Assembly: GCA_019448385.1 (NCBI GenBank)
Contig: JAGTXO010000019.1
Span: forward strand, 531,001-595,000
Source of the DNA: Diacronema lutheri
Lineage: Eukaryota > Haptophyta > Pavlovophyceae > Pavlovales > Pavlovaceae
Direction of reading: 5' to 3'
DNA: 64,000 nt
In this document: piece after piece, positions 11,162-20,500 of the stretch
How positions within the stretch are numbered: position 1 is the stretch's first letter
How the letters are laid out: the number at the start of each line of letters is the position of its first letter
Notes under the pieces: generated by a model
What the model was told of the DNA's origin: nothing
The model's database searches: none
What the model saw: only the letters and a program-made list of their open reading frames with translations
Program-made: the position numbers and the translations under genes

Positions 11162-12211
11162 GCGGCGCGGTCGGCCTCGGCGCGGCGGTGCATGGCGGTG
11201 CGCGCATGCGGCGGTGCGCGCATGTCGCCACCGCGCATCAGCTCTGCGCGCGCACCGCTTGCAAAAGGTGAGGTGCGATGGCGTCAGATAGAGCCACGCT
11301 TCCTCAAAGGCGCTATCGTACTGCGCTCGCAGGACCGCACCCTCGACGAGCACGGGCTGCGTGTGCGCGCGGCCGGTGTGCTGCCATGGGGGATGCAGGC
11401 GCAGCGCGCTGTGACCACCGCTCACGCCATCGCCCTTGCCCTGCGCGCCGTCGCCTCCGCCCGCGCCCCCGAACGCGCGCGGCGGCTGCGCGCAAAAGTC
11501 GCGCGCGCATCGCGCCGCGCTGAGCACCGCGCCGTCCAACTCGCCGACGGTGGAGAGCGGCGCGAGCGCGGCCGCAGCGCCGGGCGCGAGCGCGAGCGCG
11601 AGCTGCGCCGACGCCGGCTGCGCGCGCGCGCCACCGCCGCAACCACCGCCGCTCGCGCCCTGCGCCATCGCGTTGGCGCCCAGCTGGGCGCCGGCGGCGG
11701 TGGCGGCGCCGTCCGCGCTCGGCCGGCGGGCGGGCGGTCGCTCGGCGGCTCGCCCTTCGAGCAGCGCGAGCAGGCACTCGGCCGCCACCTCCGACGCGCC
11801 GTCCGCGCTCACCCGATCGAGCCACGTGCCGAGTCGGAGCAGCCGTGCCTCGAGCGGCGGCAAATAGGTCGGCTGTACGCGCACAAACTCGGGCAGGCCG
11901 TCGGACGCGCGCGGCGGCGGCGGCTGCGCGCGGCGCGGGCTGAGACGGCCGCCGCCGACGGCGGCAAACATTGCCGACGCCGCCGCGGCCGACGACGACA
12001 ACGATGCCGATGACGATGCCGTCGCGCCGCCCTTGCCGCCGCCGCCGCCGCCGCCGCCGTCGCCTCGGCGGTGGGTTGCGCGCGTTGGCGCGAGCGCTGC
12101 GCGCACGTGCGCCTCGGTGCGCACGACGACGCTCTCCACGTCGGGCGGGCCCGCCGCGCTGGTGGCGGGCGCGCCGCCACAAGTGCTGCCCCATAGGCCT
12201 CCAAAGCCGCT

Positions 12212-12249
<38 letters not shown>

Positions 12250-12844
12250 GCGCCGCGCCGGCCGCCGCGCGTTGCGCCGCGTGGCATGCGCGGCCGTCGC
12301 GCACGCGGAGGAGGAGCGCGAGCTCGCCGCCGGCGCAGCGCAGCCACGCGACGGCGCAGATGCGCACGGGCTGTGCGCCACCCTCATGCGCGCCGAGCCC
12401 GCCCTCGCCCGCCGCCGCGCGTGCGAGCGTTGTGCCGCGCTGCGCGAGCGCCGCGGCGAGCGCGCGCGGCGCGCCGGCCGGCGCGGCGGCCGTCGGCGAC
12501 GCGCTCGCCGCGACGCTCGCGTCGGCCCGGCCGCTGGCCCACGTGCCAAAGAGGCGGCGCGGCGAGCGCGGCCTCGGGTGCTGCGCGCACGCCGCGCCCG
12601 CCGCCAGTTGGGGCGCCGCGCCGGTCGTCGCGGCCGGTGCGGCGCCGGCGCCGGTGGGCGTAGCAAAGTGCGCGATGGGCTGGGAGGAGGAGGGTGACTG
12701 CGAGCTGGGCGCGTCGTCGAAATGCTCGGCGTCGTCATCGCTGCCGCTGCCGCTGCCGCCGCCTATGCGCGCGCCGCTGCGCGCGCCGCCAGCCGCGCCG
12801 CCGCCGCCGCCCAGCCCGCCGAAGACGCCGCGCAGCGAGAAACG

Positions 12845-12880
<36 letters not shown>

Positions 12881-14050
12881 GCCGCCGCCGCTGCCGCCAT
12901 CGCTCGAGCCGACGCGGGATCGGCCCTCCCCGCCGCCGCCGCCGCGCGCGCCGCCGCCCGGCCAGCCGCCGAGCGAAGTGGCAGACGAGGCGGCGACGAC
13001 TTCGCACAGAGACGGCGCGCCACCGCCCGCCGCCGCACCGCCGTGCCAGCCGGCGGCGCCGCCAGCGGCGCTGGGCGTGTCGCGTGCGCGCGCGCGCGGC
13101 GTGCCCGGCGCGGCGCGCGGCGCGCCGGCCGCCGCCTCGTCGTCGCCGCCGTCGGCGCGTTCGACGCGCAGGTTCGACTCGTGCTGGCACTCGAAGCGCA
13201 AGAAGTAGCGCACCGACGCCTCCGCGTGCGCGGGCGCGGGCGCGCCCGCGGCGGGCGGGCGGGCGTGCACGTCGGGCAGGTCGTAGCAGACGAAATGAAA
13301 CGGCATCGTGCCCCAGAACTGGTGCAGGTCGAGATTCGGCAGACCGGGCAGGTTGCACGCCTCCCAGCCGAGCAGGTCGACGTACGCCGAGTGGAAGCTC
13401 ATCGTGTACAGCCAGCCCTGCCTGAAGCCGCCATGCGCCCACTTGCCGCGCCTGCGCGCCGCCACGTCGTCGGCGGGCTCGTCAATGTCTCCGCCGAGCT
13501 CGGGCGCCAGCGCCGCGCCGCCGCCGTCCGCGCGGAGCGGCGTCGCGACGATGCGATCCATCGTCGACGCGAGCGGGTAGCAGATGTGCGGCAGCTCGGA
13601 GCCGTCGGCGGCGCCAAACGAGACGCGCATCTCTCGCGCGAGGCGCTGCAGCACCTTGAGAATCATCGCGCAGAGGCTGCGGCTGACGAGCGAGAGGGCC
13701 ATCGGGCGCGGCACCTGGCAGCCAAAGTAGACCGTGCCGCTCGGCTGCTGCAAGAACTCACCCTGCAGCTGCACCTCAAACATGCGCTGCCGGCCTTCGA
13801 AGCGCGCGCGGCCGAACGCGGCGAGAGGGCGCGTGCGCACGAGCACGAGCACCCTGCCGCGGAAGAGCGGCGTCTCGAACGGGATCGGGCCCGCGTTGGG
13901 GTAAAGCCGGCCGGGTGGCCGCGGCGCGTCGAGATTGCGGATGCGGAGCGAGGCGATGTTGCCCGCCTCGGGGCCGGGCGGCGGGAACTCAGACGGCGGC
14001 AAGGCGACGCCCTCGCCGGCCCGCGCCGGCAGCTTTCTCGCCGGCGCCAT
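8706..14050 (-). CDS. DUF1769 - PH-like - DUF547 multidomain protein
   Basis: Four exons: 14050-11256, 11090-9466, 9197-9118 and 8960-8706, all in phase, give about 1,584 aa. Residues ~40-330 resemble DUF1769 (PFETPLFRGRVLVLVRT, FEVQLQGEFLQQPSGTVYFG, GTMPFHFVCYDL, YFLRFECQHESNLRV). The middle is Gly/Ser/Pro-rich and probably disordered. Around residues 895-1120 a PH-like domain is interrupted by intron 1 (WLYLTPSHLTFCK before it; FFCVAAETVGRTHYWLVRT and DRDAWVAAVSRSIE after). Residues ~1375-1584 are DUF547 (NMYHTLIAHSLL, CFAFADGTFSPSDLEHGLLR, CPPIFNFALNT, ITLPKMVEWYAHDFS). Intron 1 (GTGCGCGCGCAG to GTGCGCGCAG) and intron 2 (GTGAGC to TGCCAG) are clear. Intron 3 is best read as GC-AG (CAG/GCAAGG) but a GT three bases upstream is possible. 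Function unknown; PH suggests membrane lipid binding. Confidence 0.75.
9190..9325. repeat. 47-bp direct duplication carrying a 3' splice site
   Basis: Two identical 47-bp copies at 9190-9236 and 9279-9325 inside and at the 3' edge of intron 2 of the DUF547 gene. Read on the minus strand each copy contains the acceptor sequence CTGTCTGCCAG/TTGTGCCC; the copy nearer the exon (AG at 9198) is the one that keeps frame. The separator is a G-rich run plus a TG dinucleotide run. Confidence 0.9.
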
Positions 14051-14538
14051 CTACTGTAGCTGCCGGCGCCAATATACTAACGACGCTTTCCGACGGGTCA
14101 ACAGATGGGGTCAGGAAGTGCGCAGCGCCAATATGAGCACCTTTTGAGAAAAAAATGTCACGCGGGGCGCGAATGGCGACACCGCGTGCGCGAATGGCGG
14201 ACCTGAAGAGCCTCGCACGCGCGGCGTGAGCCATCATACGCCCGCTCGAGCAAAATACGACGCGAGCTGAACCAGGCGTGGAGGCCGCGGTCGACGGCGC
14301 CGCGGGCTGGCCTCGTTGTTCGCGCGCCGACCTGCGCCCACCGCCTCGGCACGCCACCCCACGCCGGCCAAGGAGGGCCGGCGTCGCCAAACACGTGTGC
14401 GTTGCGAGTTGTGCTGTCTTGTGAGTTGTGCTTTGAGCCTTTGACGTCCAACGCGTTTCTCTTTGACCGCGATGCACAGTGGACACTCGCCGGCCAAACC
14501 CCTTCCGGGAAGTCTCTGAGCAAAAATACTGTACCGCG
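14051..14538. promoter_or_regulatory. Divergent promoter between DUF547 and adenylyl cyclase genes
   Basis: 488 bp between the two divergent ATGs. Two copies of GCGCCAATAT (CCAAT-like) lie at 14066-14075 and 14125-14134. An A-rich island (GAGAAAAAAATGTCA) follows near 14146. The segment is markedly less GC-rich than the flanking coding DNA. No ORF in it looks genuine. Confidence 0.45.
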
Positions 14539-17500
14539 ATGGAAGAGCCCCCAGGAGGCAGCCTAGCGGCGCTCTCGGCGAGCCGGGAGACGGCCGTGGC
14601 GCACATCCGGCGGATCCTCGACCTCGAATTTGGCGCCGAGCTTGAGACTGATGACCTCGACGCCATCGCTGGCGCGGCCGGCGCGCGCGCCGTCGAGACG
14701 GTCTACAACGTGGGCATGAGCCTCACGCTCGCCGGCGACGAGGTGCGGCAAATCGTCTTCCTGCTGCAGGGGGACGCGGACGTGCTGATTGGCGGGAAGG
14801 TGGTGACGACAATGCACGCACCCTGCCTGATTGGCGAGAGCCCGCTCCAACTCCTCGTCGACAGCCGCGTCGCCGCGCATGACGGCGGCGCGGCGCCGTA
14901 CGGGCACGGCGTGGCGCCGCGCTCGTCGACGACGGACGGTGCGTCGTCGAGCAGGCGCACGCACTTTGTGGCTGACGCGCGGGCGACCGCAAATGTGCGC
15001 ACCATCTCGCCGTGCGCTGCGTACACCGTCGATGCCGAGGACATGCTCGCCGCGATCCGCGCGCGCCCGTCGGCGATGCGCGCATTCCGGGCGCGCGCGC
15101 AGAAGAATTTTGTGCGCGGGCTCTTCCGGCGGATCTGCGACATGTCGTTCGCGGAGGGCGGGCTGCTCGATCTACTCTGGCAGGCGCTTCGTCACCGCGC
15201 TTACCCGCCCGGCTCTATCCTCGCCGCCGAGGGCGAGCCCGAGTCGTGCATGCAGCTGCTCGCGCGCGGCGAGGTGCACCGGCTGCGCGCGTCGTCGGGC
15301 GGCGCGATCCTCGAGGTGCTCGAGGTGCCCGCGCACTTTGGCGAATCGGCACTGCTGGTCACACCGAAGGCGTACGACTCAACTCTCGTCGCCGCCACCG
15401 AGTGCAATGTCTACTCCCTCGAGCGCGTGCAGTTCAACGCAATCTCCGAGCACTACCCCCGCTTCCGAGCGCCGCTCGTGCACATGGCCGAGGCGGCCGC
15501 GCGGCGCGACGCGACGCGTAACGTGTCGACGGCGCGCGCGCTGGCGCGTTTCACGCCGAGCGTCGTGCTCCAGCGCCTCGTCTCGTCGCCCCTCGTGCGC
15601 GAGGAGATGAGCCGTTTTCCCGCCGCTGTCGGTTTCGTCGACATCTCGGGCTTCACCAAGCTGTCGATGCTGCTGCACGACAGGGAGGGGCAGCGCGGCG
15701 CGGAGACGCTCAACCAGATCGTCAACGCGTACATCTCGGCGCTGATGGGCCGGATCGAGGCGTCCGGCGGCGACACGATCAAGTTCGCGGGCGATGCGAT
15801 CCTTGTCGTGTGGGGCGGCAACCAGCAGCGTCAGTGGGCGGGCACCACGTTCGCGTCCGCCGCGCCCGGCCAGCCGGCCGCGCGCCCGACCAAAGCGCTG
15901 CACGAGCTGCTGCAGGACGCGTGCCGCTGCTGTCTCGAGCTGGTGACCAAGTACGACGACTTCCCCACCATCTTCTCCGAGCACTCCCTCCGCCTTCACG
16001 CCGGCCTTTCTGCGGGCGAGGTGTGTGGCTGCTACACGGGCGGCAACCAGTCCATGTGGGAGTACGTCGTCGCGGGGCCGCCCATCGATCAGATGAGCGA
16101 CGCGGCGAACGAGGCGGCGTCGGGCGAACTCTTCGTCGCACGCGAGGCCCTCGCCCTCCTCGAGGCGCACTATTCGGCCGTCGCCGTCGTCGGCCGCGCG
16201 GGCGACGAGCTCGACGCGGACGGCGTCGCCAAGTCGAGCGCCCTCGCCGCCTTCGAGCCGCCGGACGCGCTCCGCTCGGAGCCGCTGCCTCTGCCGCAGG
16301 TGGGCGCTGGGATCAAGCTCACCTCGCACTCAGAGGGGGCTCTGCGCTCCTTCGTTCTGCCCTTTGTCGAGCGCCGCGCCACCTCGGGCCAGACGTCCAA
16401 CTGGATGAGCGAGTTCCGCACGATGACGATGCTCTTCGTCAAGATCAACGGGCTCTCGTACACGGGCGCGGAGAAGGACGTGCTGCAGGGGCTGCAATCG
16501 GTGGTGTGGACGGTGCAGCTCGTCGTCAACATGTTCGAGGGCACGGTCCTCCGCCTGATCGTCGACGACAAGGGGACTCGCTTCAAGCTCGCCTTTGGCC
16601 TCACCTCGCACGCGGACGATCCGGCGCGCGCCGTCCGGATGGCCGTCAAGCTGGGCGAGCACATGCGCCTCGCGACCAAGGGGCGCGTGAGCTGCAATAT
16701 CGGCATCACGACGGGCACGACCTTCCTCGGCGACGTCGGCTCGGACGCCCGCTGCGAGTACACGACGACCGGCGCGCACGTCAACATGGCCGCGCGGCTG
16801 ATGAGCGCCGCGGCGCGCGCCGACTCGATCGGGCCGATCTTGTGCGACGAGGAGACGCGCAAGCGCGCGCTCATGAGCGACGCGTATCTGCAGTTCCGGC
16901 AGGGCGCGCCGCTCACGCTCAAGGGCATCGCCGCGCCCGTCCTCGCCTACGCGCCCGTCGTGCGCGAGATCGCCGTCGTGAGGCCGCTCGACGCGTCGGC
17001 CGCGGTCGCGCAGCTCGTCGTCGGGCAGGAGACGATGCTGCGCGACATCTTCGAGCACCTCGACACGCCGCCCACGGTCGCGCACGAGGAGGGCGGCCCG
17101 CCGCGCATCTACGGGCGCGTGGCCGTCGTCGCCGGCCGGCAGGGCGACGGCAAGTCGACGATCGCGCGCGAGGTGGCCGCGCGCTGGGTGCGCTCGGCGC
17201 CCGACCGGCGTGCGATCGAGATTCAGCTCAACGTGCACGCCGAGCGGCCGCTGCGCGCGTGGCAGCTCGTCTTCGCCCACTTGCTCGACGACCCGCTCGC
17301 CGCCGAGCTCAAGCACGACGTACTCGCGCTCGGCGGCACGCACCGCGACACCGGCGGCGGCGGCGGCGGCGGCGGCGACGACACGCACGAAGCTGCAGAC
17401 GCGCTTGCGCCGCTCCCAGCCACCGGCGGCGCTGCGGCCGGCGCCGCCACGGGTGCACCGGCCGGCGGAGGCGCCGACGGCGGCGGCAACGGCGTGTTGA

Positions 17501-20500
17501 TCCCGCAGGTGCTGCAGCGCAAGGAAACGCGCCGCCTCGACCGCAAGGAGAATGGCGCCCGCCTCGGCCAGCTCAGCTCAGCCGTCGGCAGCGCGGCTGG
17601 CGCCGTCGGCGCGCGCGCCGCACGCCGCTCCGACCCAACCGCGCACGGAAACGGCGGCGGCGACGACGGCGCGGACAGCGCGCGCGGCGCGGGCGGCGGC
17701 ACGTCCGCGATGCGCCGCGCGCGCCAGTCGCTAGCCAGCGCGCCGACGCGCGCGTGCGATGGCGCCGCCTCCTCCGGCGCGTCGCCGCCGCTGCCGCCGC
17801 CCGACCCTGGCGGCGAGGCAGCAGACGGCGCGCCCGCGCTGAGCTCGCTCTCGCCGCGCGCGGGCGCGGGCGCAAGCCGCTTCAACGCTGGCAGACCCGA
17901 GGCGCTGCGTCGGATGACAACGAGCGGCTCGCTCACGCGCACCGTGCACGAGAACGCGGCGAAGCTCGCGCACACGCTCTCGCGCTCGACGCGGCCCGAG
18001 GCGCGCGACGGTCGGAGCACTGCCGTGGAGAGCGGCGCGCTCGCGTGGCCGGCGCAGCAGCCGCCGCCGCCGCCGACGCAGCAGCAGCAGCTGCAGCCAT
18101 CCATCTTCTCGCAGTTGATGCAGTCCGCCGCCGCGCAGCTCGAGCGGCCGCTCGGCCGCTGGTCCAACGAGCAGCCCGCCGCCGCCGCCGCCGCTGCCGA
18201 CGGCGGCGCCGGCGGCGGCGGCGCGCCGGTCGGCGCCGACGCGTCCACGCCGCTCGCGTCCGAGCTGGCCGCGAGCGCGTTCAAGCTCGCGCTTCGGCTG
18301 GTCGGCTCGATGCGCAACGGCGCGATCGAGCCGCACGTCGAGCGTCTCGGCTCGCGCGGCGCGGGCGTGGGCGCGCCGCCCGCAGCAGCCGCCGGCGCGC
18401 CCGCCGCACCGCCGCGGCGCGCGCGCGTGCCGCCCGCGCCTCACGTCGGCGTTGCCGCGCCCGAGCAGGGCGACCGCGCGTCCGCGGCGGGCACGCCGCG
18501 CGCGCAGGCCAAGCCGAAGAACCTGCGGCTGCGCAAGCGCTTCCAGGCCGCGCACGCGCACGCGACGGGCGGTAAGGGCGTTTTGACCGCGGGCGGCGGC
18601 GGCGGCGGCGCGCCCGCGTCGCCGTCGGGCGTGTCGAGCCCGCCGCACGGCTCGGCGCAGCCCGAGAGCGCGCGCGGCCGGCGCGCGCAGTTCACGCCGC
18701 AGTCGGCGCTGCTGCGCGCGCAGCCCGAGTTGGCGAGCTCCCTCGTGCTGCTCCGCCCGCTGCTCGACGCGCGCTCGGTGTCGCAGAAGGTCGACCCGAA
18801 CATCGAGCGCTTCGCGCAGCTCGTCGCGCTGCTCCTCTCCGAGCTGCTGCGGCTGCTCGACACCGAGCTGCTCGTGTGCATCGATGACGCGGAGCAGCTC
18901 GACCTCCTCTCATGCCTTGTCCTCGCGCACCCGTCCGTCGCGCGGCTGCCCTTCCACGCGCTCCTTGCGCTGCGCAAGCCGACGCTGCAGCAGGACAAGC
19001 TGCTGCGCGATATGAACCGCACGGGCGCGCGGCTCATGTGTCAGGCCGAGCGCGCACGCGCGCACGGCGCCGGCGCCGACGGCGGCCCGCCGCGAATGGA
19101 TGCATTGACCGTTGGCGAACACGGCGACGGGCCGGGCCGCCACGACCGCGTGCTGCGCGTGACGATCAAGCCGCTCGGCAAGGCGGAGATGGTGAGCCTC
19201 TTCAAGCGCACGCTCGGCGTCGAGCACGAGCTGCCCACGCAGATCGAGGGCGCGCTCCTCGTGCGCGCGGGCGGCTCGCCGTACGTCGTGTGCGAGATGG
19301 CGAGCTACCTGCTCGAGAACGGCTTCGTGCTCGACGAGGCCGACGAGCCGATCAACCTCGCGCGCGCGGGCGCGGGCGCGCGCCATCTCTCGCCGGCGGT
19401 GAGCGCGTCCGACCTGCAGGAGATGCCGACGGTGGAGCACCGCGTGCTCCTCTCCAAGATGGACCGGCTGCCGCCCGGCGAGCAGCGGTTGCTGCGCACG
19501 TGCTCGGTGCTTGCGCTCTCCGACGCGTCCTTCTCCGTCGCCGACGTCGAGCAATTGCAGCGGCTCGTGATCGAGGAGAACCTGATGAGCGCGCAGGAGA
19601 CGGACGACGGGCTCGTCTCGAGCGGCGGCGACTACTTTGGCGTCTACTCGCAGCTGATGGCGTTGCAGAAGCGGCAGATGCTCCGCCTCGCCGACGAGTT
19701 TGCGGGCGGCGCCGTCGTGCAGGGGCCCGGCGGCGGCGGCCCGTCCGAAGAGATCTTGTTCGTCTTCCGCAAGCCCGTCATCCGCGAGGTGGCGTACTCG
19801 ACGATGACGTACACGCAGCGCAGGCAGATCCACGCCGTCGCCGCCAAGTGGATGGTGCGCAGGCGCGAGGAGGCGCTGCTCGAGGAGGCCGCCGCCGTGA
19901 CCGCGGACAACGGCCTGCTGCCCGGCGCGATCACGACGCTCGCCGAGGATGTGTGGGGCTGGCTCGACTTTGTGTGGCTCGCGCGCCATCTGGGCAACGC
20001 GGCGTTGCATTGGCAGGCGGCCAAGGCGTGGCAGGACGCGAGCGCGACGGCGATGGCTGACGCGTGCTTCGAGGAGGCGATCGTCTTCATCGCCGCCGGC
20101 ATCAACGCCTTCTGCACCGCGCGCGAGCGCGTGCCGAACGGGCAGGCGGCGCTCGCGCCCGCCGAGCGCCCATCCCACTCGCTGCTGTGGATGCTTCTCG
20201 GCATGGCGCTGCACCACCTGGGCTTCACAGCCGATGCGTTTGGCGCCTTTGCCGACTTTGGCTTTGGCGGCGGCGGCGGCGGCGGTGGCGGCAGCAGACG
20301 GCCGTCGACCGTCGCCGCGCCCGACGCGGCCGCCGCCGCCGCCGCCGCCGCCGCCTCGCTCTCGCCGCGCGCCAAGCGCTTCTCAATCGGGCTGATCGGG
20401 AATGGCCAGCTCGCGTACACGCACATCGCCGAGGGGCGCGCCAACGGTCCGGCGGCAGCCGGCGGCGGCGCGGCGGGCGGCTCGGCGCGCGCGAGCACGC